Assembly: GCA_043818215.1 (NCBI GenBank)
Contig: JBDRGC010000225.1
Coordinates: forward strand, 1-8,377
Direction: 5' to 3'
DNA from: JBDRGC01 sp043818215
GTDB lineage: Bacteria > Chloroflexota > Anaerolineae > Anaerolineales > UBA11858
DNA: 8,377 bases
The notes below the pieces were generated by a model that was not told where the DNA came from, did not search any database, and saw only the letters and a list, made by a program, of their open reading frames with translations. The position numbers were made by a program, and so were the translations under genes. The stretch's first letter is position 1. Each line of letters starts with the position of its first letter. Of the stretch, positions 1-5,615 are shown piece after piece.

Positions 1-303
1 CTACATCTGAAACCCGGGTTTAGAGATAACCGTTTTGAATTCTAAATTCTCGACAAAATCGCCTAACTCTGCGATTACATTGTCCCATTCCGTTGACATC
101 AGAGCATTTTGCAAAAACTCTTGATCTGGTACTTCCGCTACGGTGAGAATCTGAGGTTGGTCGCCGTACACAGTGACCCAGGCATCTGTGGGTTCCAGGC
201 CCAGTCGCTGAATTTCGGGGATGAATTCGCGTACTACGAATTCGAAATACTCTTGCTCGCGTCCCGGAATAATATCCCACGACATCAACAGTTTGATAGC
301 CAC
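1..303 (-). CDS. Conserved hypothetical protein, about 100 aa, small alpha/beta fold likely
   Basis: Complete small gene whose stop codon occupies the first three bases of the window. Two in-frame GTG codons six bases apart (307-309 and 301-303) could start it. I prefer the inner one because GGAG (at 311-314 on the complementary strand) is 7 nt upstream of it but only 1 nt from the outer one, and because the resulting start MAIKLLMSWDI resembles a small conserved family I associate with Anaerolineae (memory, not a search). The protein is acidic and soluble, with no signal peptide or membrane segment. Alternating hydrophobic strands (AIKLLMSW, AWVTVYG, QILTVAEV) and amphipathic helices around residues 17-33 and 60-85 would suit a ferredoxin-like or dimeric alpha-beta barrel fold such as stress-responsive or EthD-like proteins, but no catalytic motif is visible. 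Function is unknown. It is divergent in position from nothing nearby: the 360 bp to its right hold only palindromic repeats. Confidence 0.8.
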   Translation of the reverse strand: MAIKLLMSWDIIPGREQEYFEFVVREFIPEIQRLGLEPTDAWVTVYGDQPQILTVAEVPDQEFLQNALMSTEWDNVIAELGDFVENLEFKTVISKPGFQM

Positions 304-363
304 GATCACTCTCCACTAAGGAACGGGGATTAAATAACTCACACATTTCCGAATTTGGGCGTA

Positions 364-558
364 GCGCCGGTTGAGTAGGCTCGGAGGTACGAAGAGCTGT
401 ACACCTGCACCGAACGCAGGTACGGTGTCGAAACCAAGCGGGGCTTGAAAATGGGCTAAGTGACCGTAATCCGCTGGGTTTCGACACTTGCACCGTAACG
501 CAAGTGCAGGTGTACGCTACGGCACGAAAAGCGTGTGCCTCCGCTACTCAACCGACGC
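364..558. repeat. 195-bp imperfect palindrome made of two opposed GGTTGAGTAG...TCGAAACC repeats
   Basis: The left arm starts GCGCCGGTTGAGTAG (364-378) and ends GGTGTCGAAACC (424-435). The right arm is the mirror: GGTTTCGACAC (477-487) through CTACTCAACCGACGC (544-558). The arms also share CGGAGG, GTACACCTGCAC and AACC(A/C)AGCGG, and 442-470 forms the loop. Elements bounded by GGTTGAGTAG and TCGAAACC are a common type of short extragenic palindrome in bacteria (from memory). Here two copies face each other, giving a cruciform- or MITE-like unit. No ORF with support crosses it. Confidence 0.8.
484..513 (-). repeat. Dispersed ~30-nt hairpin repeat, copy 1
   Basis: Read on the minus strand this starts ACACCTGCACTTGCG and ends CGGTGCAAGTGT. 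CACTTGC pairs with GCAAGTG. The same unit recurs nearly base for base at 8038-8066 and 8108-8137. A degenerate version is in the opposite arm of the palindrome (401-428). Confidence 0.75.
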
Positions 559-603
559 TCGCGCTAGGATACAAACGCGCAAGTTATTTAATTCTCATTC
601 CTA

Positions 604-660
604 AAGGTTTTTGGGACTTCGCGTGGAGACGTCTCACCACACGAAATACCAAAGAGTCTT
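604..660. repeat. Palindromic repeat (GTCTCACCAC family), copy 1, downstream of the MBL gene
   Basis: The arm with GGGACTTCGCGTGG plus AGAC (612-630) faces GTCTCACCACACGAAATACC (631-650), giving a long imperfect stem directly beyond the stop codon of the minus-strand MBL gene. The right arm matches 2711-2740 at about 25 of 30 positions. On the minus strand the hairpin could help end transcription, but no clean T-run follows. Confidence 0.6.
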
Positions 661-662
661 CA

Positions 663-1313
663 CTAAGAAGCGCGTTTGTAATCCAGTACAACTACCCGGG
701 GTTCGGTCGGAACAGACGAAGGGATGATTTTCAATGAAGGCTGTGGCTCTAGCTGGCCCAGTCCCATTTCCTTGAGGAACTTATCCAGGGAATCCAATGT
801 TATTTTGCTTTCTGGCGTGCTATAGTGCATGGGAATCACAATCCCCGGTTCTATTAAACTTACCACTTCAGCGGCTTTGGCAGCGTTCAAGCCATCGCCG
901 CCGCCGATTGGGACTAAAGCCACATGCACTGTGCCCAAAGCCTCGATTTGTGCCTGGCTGGGGACTCTACGAATATCCCCTAAATGCGCAACAGCAACTC
1001 CGTCGTAGTCGAACACACAGAGTATATTGCGAGGTTCGGATTTTATGCGCTTTGTGCGTCCATTGGTCTGCACTGCGGTGATAAACACGCCGCCAATTTC
1101 ATATTCGCCCGGGCCTTTGATGACCCACGGCTTGGTTTTCACAGCAGATACAAAACTATGCCCCGGAGAGTCGTGACTGATGGACACGATATCGCCGCGT
1201 AACTTCAACGGCTGGTAGCCAATCATTTCATGGTCATAAGGATCGGTGACCACGGTCGCCAGGCCGCGCTCGGTGAGTCGGAAACAGGAATGTCCGTACC
1301 AGGTAATCTCCAT
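663..1313 (-). CDS. MBL-fold (metallo-beta-lactamase superfamily, UlaG-like) hydrolase-like protein with degenerate metal site
   Basis: This 216-aa single-domain protein has the order of motifs of the small UlaG/UPF0173-type metallo-beta-lactamase fold proteins: WYGHSCF (residues 5-11), TDPY (23-26), ISHDSPGH (45-52), AHLGDI (109-114) and PMHY (161-164, His163). The family coordinates one or two metal ions through HxHxDH, a later His, an Asp in the LGD strand and a final His. Here the HxHxDH element reads H47-D-S-P-G-H52: the second His is Ser and the Asp is Gly, while H47, H52, D113 and H163 remain. It may therefore bind metal weakly, use other ligands or be non-catalytic. No signal peptide, so cytoplasmic. 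The start is firm: ATG with AGGAGG (1318-1323, minus) 4 nt upstream. It appears monocistronic with its own promoter at 1521-1550. Substrate unknown. Confidence 0.88.
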   Translation of the reverse strand: MEITWYGHSCFRLTERGLATVVTDPYDHEMIGYQPLKLRGDIVSISHDSPGHSFVSAVKTKPWVIKGPGEYEIGGVFITAVQTNGRTKRIKSEPRNILCVFDYDGVAVAHLGDIRRVPSQAQIEALGTVHVALVPIGGGDGLNAAKAAEVVSLIEPGIVIPMHYSTPESKITLDSLDKFLKEMGLGQLEPQPSLKIIPSSVPTEPRVVVLDYKRAS

Positions 1314-1333
1314 TCAGCCTCCTGATGTGTTGA

Positions 1334-1495
1334 GTTATGCAGGGTTATACCGCAAAAGTGTCGGGCGGCCTCGCTCACAGCGCCATCCCCGGCGCAACTG
1401 GGGTTAACAACCCCGCCGTGGACGGCGTCGGAGCAGAAATGTCCCAAATTAGCAGCTGGTCACCGACACTTTTGCGGTATACTCGTTATGCAGGG
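1334..1495. mobile_element. MITE-like insertion: 19-bp perfect inverted termini, 11-bp flanking direct repeat
   Basis: TATACCGCAAAAGTGTCGG (1346-1364) is repeated exactly, inverted, as CCGACACTTTTGCGGTATA (1463-1481). The sequence GTTATGCAGGG flanks it on both sides (1334-1344 and 1485-1495), as expected for a target-site duplication, although 1 nt and 3 nt separate it from the two termini. The 98-bp interior has no credible ORF but has a small stem (GGGGTT 1400-1405 / AACCCC 1409-1414). This is the structure of a non-autonomous element mobilised by a transposase encoded elsewhere; a duplication near 11 bp would suit IS4-like enzymes (inference). It lies between the promoter and start codon of the MBL gene. 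Confidence 0.75.
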
Positions 1496-1520
1496 CTGCC
1501 GCCACGCTTCATCAAGCCGA

Positions 1521-1550
1521 ATTATACTTCATTGTAGAGAAGTACGTCAA
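1521..1550 (-). promoter_or_regulatory. Sigma-70-type promoter for the MBL gene
   Basis: On the minus strand TTGACG (1550-1545) and a perfect TATAAT (1526-1521) are 18 nt apart. Transcription would start near 1514, giving a leader of about 200 nt, of which about 150 nt is the inserted element. Without the insertion the leader would be about 50 nt. Confidence 0.65.
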
Positions 1551-1729
1551 AAATATCATGCCAAGTCTTTGCCCCCCACTCATCGCCGCTTTGAGTAATC
1601 CCTTCTTCTCCAAAATCTCCCAAGCCTAAACCGGCTGTGGGTCTCTGGGACACTGCGCGCCGGAGAAGGAGGCAGAGGTGGGGACTTTCTATGCAATTTG
1701 CTTTGCAATTTCGTAAGTTCTAATTTTAC
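1551..1729. other. Intergenic spacer between divergent promoters, no gene seen
   Basis: No supported ORF. Short complementary tracts (CCCCAC near 1575 with GTGGGG near 1680; TTCTTCTCC 1603-1611 with GGAGAAGGA near 1664) could form a weak long-range stem. GCAATTT is repeated at 1693-1699 and 1705-1711 just upstream of the LysM promoter. No function can be assigned. Confidence 0.5.
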
Positions 1730-1758
1730 TTGACGCTGTGTCGGGATTATGCTAGTAT
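1730..1758 (+). promoter_or_regulatory. Sigma-70-type promoter for the LysM lipoprotein gene
   Basis: TTGACG (1730-1735), 17-nt spacer, TAGTAT (1753-1758). Predicted start of transcription is near 1765, about 180 nt before the ATG at 1948. Confidence 0.65.
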
Positions 1759-1764
1759 CGTACC

Positions 1765-1947
1765 ATCTCACTGAGCGGAAGAGGAAGGCGGATTCAAAAT
1801 ATACCAAAGGCAGATTTCGCAGCCTGCCCCCCTCCTTTGTGAGAAGCTACTGGAAATCGATGATAAAACCTGGCTTGTGGGGTTGCTGGCACCAATCTGG
1901 CTTTTCCAACCTGACGGGCGAGGCAAGTTACAGAAGGAGTTGACACA
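1765..1947 (+). promoter_or_regulatory. Long 5' leader of the LysM gene with a hairpin
   Basis: About 180 nt of untranslated leader. CAAAGG (1805-1810) pairs with CCTTTG (1834-1839), with inner CAG/CTG (1811-1813 / 1824-1826). The leader ends in AAGGAG (1934-1939), 8 nt before the ATG. It does not match any riboswitch class I can recognise. A 64-codon reading frame through it starts inside the -10 box and is not credible. Confidence 0.4.
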
Positions 1948-2625
1948 ATGAGAAACTACCGTTTCCTCGCATTCTTCTTAGTAGCATTGTTCGTTTTGGG
2001 GTTGACTGCTTGTGAGAAAAGTGCCTCAACCCCGCCTTCATCTTCTGCTGATGGAACCGAGTCCCCTCTTCTTGAAGGTACGCAATCCCCCATGGATGTG
2101 TTGGTTGGGATGACTACACAGACCGCGGTGGCAGAAACTGGGGGGGGCACAGGAGTTGATGCTACCCAACCTTCAGAAGAAGTGCCTCTCCCTACGGCGG
2201 AGGCAGAAACAGATCAAACCGTACCTACGCCCACGCAAGAAGCCGCAGCAGAGCCGGAACCTGAGATCGTTGCTCCGGAGTTCGAAGTCCCGAATACCTA
2301 TACCCTGCGGGCCGGCGAATTTCCATATTGCATCGCCCGGCGGTTCGATGTTGCACCAGGTGCGCTGCTGAATGCCAATGGCTTATCCAGTGCATCGATG
2401 GTATACCCCGGCACTACATTGACAATCCCAAAGGATGCCGGCTCCTTCAATGCAGGTCCACGTTCGCTCAGAGCGCATCCGGTCAAATATACTATCATGG
2501 CGGGAGACACGGTCTACTCCATCGCCTGCTTGTTTGGTGACGTAGACCCCAGGGCTATCGAGGCGGTAAACGGGTTGACCGGAGCTTACACGCTGTCCGT
2601 GGGACAGGTTATCCAAATCCCGTAG
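1948..2625 (+). CDS. Secreted LysM-domain lipoprotein, two LysM repeats
   Basis: This 225-aa protein begins with a lipoprotein signal: charged MRNYR, a hydrophobic stretch, then the lipobox L-T-A-C with the acylated Cys at residue 22. A low-complexity linker rich in Ser, Thr, Pro and Glu (about 23-112) follows, typical of an extended surface tether. Two LysM modules come last: about 116-160 (NTYTLRAGEFPYCIARRF ... GTTLTIP) and about 178-225 (VKYTIMAGDTVYSIACLF ... GQVIQIP). LysM binds N-acetylglucosamine-containing glycans, mostly peptidoglycan, so this is probably an envelope-anchored cell-wall-binding protein. There is no catalytic domain. Each LysM has a Cys at the equivalent place (YCIA, IACLF), perhaps a disulphide or metal pair outside the cell. 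Start supported by AAGGAG 8 nt upstream. Own promoter and terminator suggest a single-gene unit. Confidence 0.9.
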   Translation: MRNYRFLAFFLVALFVLGLTACEKSASTPPSSSADGTESPLLEGTQSPMDVLVGMTTQTAVAETGGGTGVDATQPSEEVPLPTAEAETDQTVPTPTQEAAAEPEPEIVAPEFEVPNTYTLRAGEFPYCIARRFDVAPGALLNANGLSSASMVYPGTTLTIPKDAGSFNAGPRSLRAHPVKYTIMAGDTVYSIACLFGDVDPRAIEAVNGLTGAYTLSVGQVIQIP

Positions 2626-2661
2626 TCGATCCTTTTTTCTCAAGTTGAACTTGATATCATA

Positions 2662-2699
2662 GGAGCAGCCTGAATTTCATGGGCTGCTCCTGATTTTTT
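2662..2699 (+). terminator. Rho-independent terminator of the LysM gene
   Basis: Perfect 9-bp stem GGAGCAGCC (2662-2670) / GGCTGCTCC (2682-2690) with an 11-nt loop, followed by TGATTTTTT. It lies 37 nt after the stop codon. Confidence 0.9.
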
Positions 2700-2704
2700 G
2701 TAGT

Positions 2705-2746
2705 CCCAGGGTCTCACCACGCGAGATCCCAAAGAGCCTGCACAGT
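2705..2746. repeat. Palindromic repeat (GTCTCACCAC family), copy 2, upstream of the Nudix gene
   Basis: GTCTCACCACGCGAGATCCC (2711-2730) continues with AAAGAGCCTGCAC and matches 631-663 closely. Internally GGGTCTC and GAGATCCC form a hairpin. The repeat ends about 10 nt before the Nudix start, so it occupies the place where promoter and ribosome-binding site would be. Confidence 0.6.
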
Positions 2747-2755
2747 AAAACATCG

Positions 2756-3328
2756 ATGAATTTTAAAACCATTCACTCTGAAAACATATATCAGGGCCGG
2801 GCGTTTTCCGTCCGTAGAGATGAAATAGAACTGCCCAACGGAAAAACTGCCCAACGCGATATCATCGATCATAGCGGTGCGGTAACTATATTACCGCTCG
2901 ATTCCGAGGGGCGGATCTGGTTTGTGCGCCAATACCGTCACGCAGCTGGGGTCGAAATCCTGGAACTCCCCGCCGGAATGCTGGAAGATGGCGAGCCTCC
3001 GGAAATGTGCGCCCGTCGTGAACTCCGGGAAGAAGTCGGCATGGCCGCCGGGCATCTGCAAAAAATCGGGGAGTTCTATCTGGCCCCGGGATATTCCACG
3101 GAATACATGCATGTTTATCTGGCAACCGATTTGTTTCCCTCGCCCCTGCCAGGAGACGAGGATGAATTCTTGAGCGTGGAAAGCATCCCTGCCGCTCAAG
3201 TATTCGAGATGGCGAAAACAGGAAGCATTACAGATGCTAAGACGTTGGCAGCCCTGCTGTTGGTTCAGCCGTTCCTGAAAAATGGGAACAGCTTACCTGA
3301 TGTTGATGAGACCTGTGGACTGGTATAG
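2756..3328 (+). CDS. Nudix hydrolase, ADP-ribose pyrophosphatase type
   Basis: This 190-aa cytoplasmic protein has a perfect Nudix box at residues 74-96: G74, E80, then RELREEVGM (88-96), satisfying Gx5Ex7REUxEExGU, with E92 and E93 the metal-binding glutamates. Pro111 lies 16 residues after the box glycine within LAPGYSTE, the feature that marks ADP-ribose-cleaving members. Upstream, RQYRHAAG (58-65) and ELPAG (70-74) are also typical of the NudF group. The expected reaction is Mg-dependent hydrolysis of ADP-ribose to AMP and ribose 5-phosphate, clearing a reactive NAD breakdown product. Length is a little below the usual 200-210 aa but nothing is missing. The ATG lacks a clear Shine-Dalgarno and a palindromic repeat sits right upstream. 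The substrate is family-based inference; another nucleoside diphosphate sugar is possible. Confidence 0.93.
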   Translation: MNFKTIHSENIYQGRAFSVRRDEIELPNGKTAQRDIIDHSGAVTILPLDSEGRIWFVRQYRHAAGVEILELPAGMLEDGEPPEMCARRELREEVGMAAGHLQKIGEFYLAPGYSTEYMHVYLATDLFPSPLPGDEDEFLSVESIPAAQVFEMAKTGSITDAKTLAALLLVQPFLKNGNSLPDVDETCGLV

Positions 3329-3332
3329 TCTT

Positions 3333-3382
3333 GTGTTTACATGTTCCCCTGAGAAAACCCCTGGGGCTGGCCCGGTGAACAC
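3333..3382 (+). other. Hairpin in the spacer after the Nudix gene
   Basis: GTGTTTAC (3333-3340) pairs with GTGAACAC (3375-3382) with one G-U, enclosing CCCC/GGGG tracts. There is no T-run, so this is not a typical intrinsic terminator, but it may still mark the 3' end of the Nudix message. Confidence 0.4.
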
Positions 3383-3408
3383 ATTCGATTTCTAAGTTTG
3401 CGATTCTC

Positions 3409-3437
3409 TTCTCAAACGCAAATCAGCATGGTATAAT
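3409..3437 (+). promoter_or_regulatory. Extended -10 promoter for rplS
   Basis: TGGTATAAT (3429-3437) is a perfect extended -10 box. TTCTCA (3409-3414), 17 nt upstream, is a partial -35. Transcription would start near 3444. Confidence 0.6.
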
Positions 3438-3447
3438 CTGCGACCGC

Positions 3448-3470
3448 GCCGCCATGGGCGGCTTTGTGTT
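3448..3470 (+). promoter_or_regulatory. Hairpin in the rplS leader
   Basis: GCCGCC (3448-3453) / GGCGGC (3457-3462) form a 6-bp GC stem with a 3-nt loop followed by TTTGTGTTGTT. It would be among the first structures in the bL19 message. It could be an attenuator or a stabilising 5' hairpin. Autoregulatory leaders of L19 genes are known in other phyla, but this one does not match a motif I recognise. Confidence 0.35.
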
Positions 3471-3506
3471 GTTATAATCAAATGATATTTGCAAGGGTTG
3501 ATGAAA

Positions 3507-3854
3507 ATGAACGAACTACTCAAATCTGTAGATGCTCCCGAAAATCCCAACGTCCCCGAGTTGCTTATTGGTGACATAGTCAGCGTCTTCCTGCGAATCA
3601 AAGAAGGTACTAACGAACGTATCCAGGAATTCAAAGGCACGGTTATTGGCCAGCGTAACGCCGCAAATAGTACCAACTTCACCGTGCGACGCATTGCCAG
3701 CAACGGAATCGGTGTGGAGCGCACATTCCTCAAGCGTTCTCCGCGCATCGAAAAAGTTCAGGTACACCGCCACTCTAACGTCCGCCGGGCAAAACTGTAC
3801 TTCCTGCGTGACCGCACCGGCAAGAGCGCCCGCCTCAAACAAAAATTCAACTAA
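3507..3854 (+). CDS. rplS: Large ribosomal subunit protein bL19
   Basis: bL19 is a 50S component near the interface with 30S. The protein shows the family hallmarks in order: PELLIGDIVSVFLRIKEG (near residues 17-35), ERIQEFKGTVIG, FTVRRIASNGIGVERTF, SPRIEKVQVHRHSNVRRAKLYFLRDRTGKSARLK. Three in-frame starts exist (TTG 3489, ATG 3501, ATG 3507). I choose 3507 because AAGGG (3493-3497) is 9 nt upstream of it, but too close to 3501 and inside the frame from 3489, and because it gives 115 aa, the usual bL19 length. In many bacteria rplS follows rpsP-rimM-trmD; here it stands apart behind its own promoter and before its own terminator. Confidence 0.97.
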   Translation: MNELLKSVDAPENPNVPELLIGDIVSVFLRIKEGTNERIQEFKGTVIGQRNAANSTNFTVRRIASNGIGVERTFLKRSPRIEKVQVHRHSNVRRAKLYFLRDRTGKSARLKQKFN

Positions 3855-3878
3855 ATTCGTAAGCTCGTTTAGACTAAG

Positions 3879-3906
3879 GGTGCAGCCTGTAAAGCTGTGC
3901 CTTTTT
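3879..3906 (+). terminator. rplS: Rho-independent terminator of rplS
   Basis: GGTGCAGC (3879-3886) / GCTGTGCC (3894-3901), 8 bp with two G-U pairs and a 7-nt loop, then TTTTT. It is 25 nt after the stop codon. Confidence 0.75.
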
Positions 3907-3931
3907 GTGCTTCATATCTTTGGGAATATTT

Positions 3932-4651
3932 ATGCCCTCCCCGCTGATCGGTATCATCACTTATAGACATCCCAGTTCCTATGGCTTTTCTCTGAATGCC
4001 CTGGCTGAGGCGTATATACAGGCTGTATCGCAGGCCGGCGGAATTCCTGTGCTGATTCCCTTGGGACTCCCCGAGGAACAACTCAACGATATGCTGCCCC
4101 GGCTAGATGGAATCCTCTTCAGCGGAGGCGGCGATATCGAGCCTCAGCGATTTGGGGCCGATAACCACCCCGAAGTAAAAGGGGTGGACACTGACCGGGA
4201 CCGGGTCGAAATTCAATTGGCGCGGGATGTGGTTCGAGATGGAATCCCCTTCCTGGGAATTTGCCGCGGCATCCAATTGATCAACGTAGCCCTGGGGGGA
4301 ACCCTCTACACCCATCTATCCGATCAGTATCCCGGAGCCATCCAGCATTCCTTCCTCGATGAGCAGCCGCGCGATTACCTGGCGCACGAAGTGAAAGTCC
4401 AGGCTGGCACCCAACTCTTCGAGATTTTAGGGGACCCCACCATAAAAGTCAACAGCCTGCACCACCAGGGCATTCGTCAATTGGCAGCCGGCCTGAAAAT
4501 GACAGCCCAGGCCCCCGATGGACTGATCGAGGGTGTAGAAATTCCTGAACATCCATTTGGAATTGCAGTCCAATGGCACCCGGAATGGCTAACGGCGCAC
4601 GCCCCCATGCGGGACTTGTTTCGGGCATTTGTGGAAGCAGCGGTCGTATAG
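3932..4651 (+). CDS. Class-I glutamine-amidotransferase-like gamma-glutamyl hydrolase (peptidase C26, PuuD-like)
   Basis: This 239-aa cytoplasmic enzyme has the C26/GATase-1 fold. The nucleophile Cys111 is in FLGICRGIQLINV, and His216 and Glu218 lie in QWHPEW near the C-terminus, completing the triad. FSGGGDIEPQRFG (63-75) and VNSLHHQ (173-179) are typical of the gamma-glutamyl-gamma-aminobutyrate hydrolase branch rather than of synthase-linked glutaminases. Family members cleave gamma-glutamyl amides such as gamma-glutamyl-GABA in putrescine breakdown, but no other putrescine-pathway gene is nearby, so the substrate here is open. I start at ATG 3932 because residues PLIGIITY follow directly, as in relatives; TTG at 3905 lies in the preceding terminator T-run. 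No clear Shine-Dalgarno is seen. murI follows closely and may be co-transcribed; release of glutamate by one and racemisation by the other is an attractive but unproven link. Confidence 0.9.
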   Translation: MPSPLIGIITYRHPSSYGFSLNALAEAYIQAVSQAGGIPVLIPLGLPEEQLNDMLPRLDGILFSGGGDIEPQRFGADNHPEVKGVDTDRDRVEIQLARDVVRDGIPFLGICRGIQLINVALGGTLYTHLSDQYPGAIQHSFLDEQPRDYLAHEVKVQAGTQLFEILGDPTIKVNSLHHQGIRQLAAGLKMTAQAPDGLIEGVEIPEHPFGIAVQWHPEWLTAHAPMRDLFRAFVEAAVV

Positions 4652-4653
4652 CG

Positions 4654-4680
4654 TGGAGGGTGGAGCGTGCAGCGTGCAGC
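4654..4680 (+). repeat. Short G-rich tandem tract (GTGGAGGG / GTGGAGC / GTGCAGC units)
   Basis: A run of imperfect 7-8-nt units fills the gap between the C26 gene stop and murI. It contains GGAGGG (4655-4660), 6 nt before a GTG in the murI frame at 4667, so it either acts as the murI ribosome-binding site or merely resembles one. Confidence 0.6.
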
Positions 4681-4717
4681 GATCACCCCTCGACGGGATT
4701 ACTCAAGCACAGCCTTT

Positions 4718-5554
4718 ATGAACTCGAAACACGCCCCCATCGGCATCTTCGACTCCGGCGTCGGTGGGTTATCGGTCTTGGGCGCGATACGGCAGCAGTT
4801 CCCCTGCGAAGATATGATCTTCCTGGCCGACCAGGGCCACGTCCCTTACGGGCCGCGTCCAATGTCGCAGGTGCAGGATTTTTCTGAAGGCGTCACCCGT
4901 TATTTATTATCGCAGGGGGCAAAGTTGATTGTGGTGGCCTGCAATACGGCCTCTGCGGCCGCTCTTCACCATCTGCGCAATACTTTCCTCCAGACACCCT
5001 TTGTAGGCATGGAACCAGCGGTCAAGCCCGCAGCCGAGGGCACCCAAAGCGGCGTAGTCGGCGTGTTGGCCACGCCAGCCACATTCCAGGGGGAACTGTA
5101 CGCCTCAGTGGTGGAGCGGTTTGCCCAGGGAGTGACCGTTCTGCAAGATGTCTGCCCCGGTCTGGTGACTCAAATCGAAAAGGGGGAACTGGATACACCG
5201 AGGACACGCGCCATACTGGAAGCAGCCCTGACCCCTATGCGGGAACGGGGGGTGGATCGCGTGGTCATGGGGTGTACCCACTACCCGTTTGTGATCCCGT
5301 TGATCCAGGAAATACTCGGCCCGGATGTGGAAGTGATCAATCCCGCGCCGGCGGTGGCACGGCAGGCAGGCCGCTTGCTGGATGTTCACGAACTGCACAC
5401 CACGAAGACGGAGCGCGGCAAAGTTCAATACCTGACAACGGGGGATGCTGCCAAACTCGAGGCCATGCTCCCCCAATTGATTGGCGAGGGCGGAACTGTG
5501 CGGTCACTGCGCTGGGTCAATGGGGCCATAGAAACTGTGCCTCAGAAATCGTGA
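4718..5554 (+). CDS. murI: Glutamate racemase
   Basis: MurI converts L-glutamate to D-glutamate without cofactor, for the peptidoglycan stem peptide. Numbered from ATG 4718 (278 aa), the motifs are PIGIFDSGVGGLSV (7-20, with Asp12 and Ser13), HVPYGPR (41-47), VVACNTASA (72-80, catalytic Cys75) and VVMGCTHYPF (182-191, catalytic Cys186 and His188). Both active-site cysteines are intact and the length is normal. The start is ambiguous. ATG 4718 puts six residues before PIGIFDSG, as in most relatives, but has no Shine-Dalgarno. GTG 4667 adds 17 residues and has GGAGGG at ideal spacing, though within a low-complexity repeat. It sits directly after the C26 hydrolase gene on the same strand, and convergent to the vapC module to its right. 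Confidence 0.95.
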   Translation: MNSKHAPIGIFDSGVGGLSVLGAIRQQFPCEDMIFLADQGHVPYGPRPMSQVQDFSEGVTRYLLSQGAKLIVVACNTASAAALHHLRNTFLQTPFVGMEPAVKPAAEGTQSGVVGVLATPATFQGELYASVVERFAQGVTVLQDVCPGLVTQIEKGELDTPRTRAILEAALTPMRERGVDRVVMGCTHYPFVIPLIQEILGPDVEVINPAPAVARQAGRLLDVHELHTTKTERGKVQYLTTGDAAKLEAMLPQLIGEGGTVRSLRWVNGAIETVPQKS

Positions 5555-5615
5555 TTAGACCCTAAACCGGGCGCATTTACAAGTTGGGGGAAAACAGTTA
5601 TATGCGCTTTTTAAC

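Noticed and set aside
20..493. 157-codon minus-strand frame across the palindrome and the first gene
   Set aside because: Overlaps the better-supported first gene in another frame and runs through repeat sequence; the composition is Arg/Ser-rich, as in non-coding translation.
1749..1943. 64-codon plus-strand frame in the LysM leader
   Set aside because: Its ATG lies within the predicted -10 region, so it would be upstream of the RNA start, and the peptide has no recognisable features.
3473..3478. Second TATAAT just before rplS as a promoter
   Set aside because: The -35 position at the right spacing (CGCCAT) bears no resemblance to the consensus and overlaps the leader hairpin.
3516..3842. 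108-codon open frame antisense to rplS
   Set aside because: The plus-strand bL19 is unambiguous; the antisense frame mirrors its codon pattern.
5105..5476. 123-codon open frame on the minus strand inside murI
   Set aside because: Antisense shadow of a fully conserved glutamate racemase; the translation shows no recognisable motif and no ribosome-binding site.
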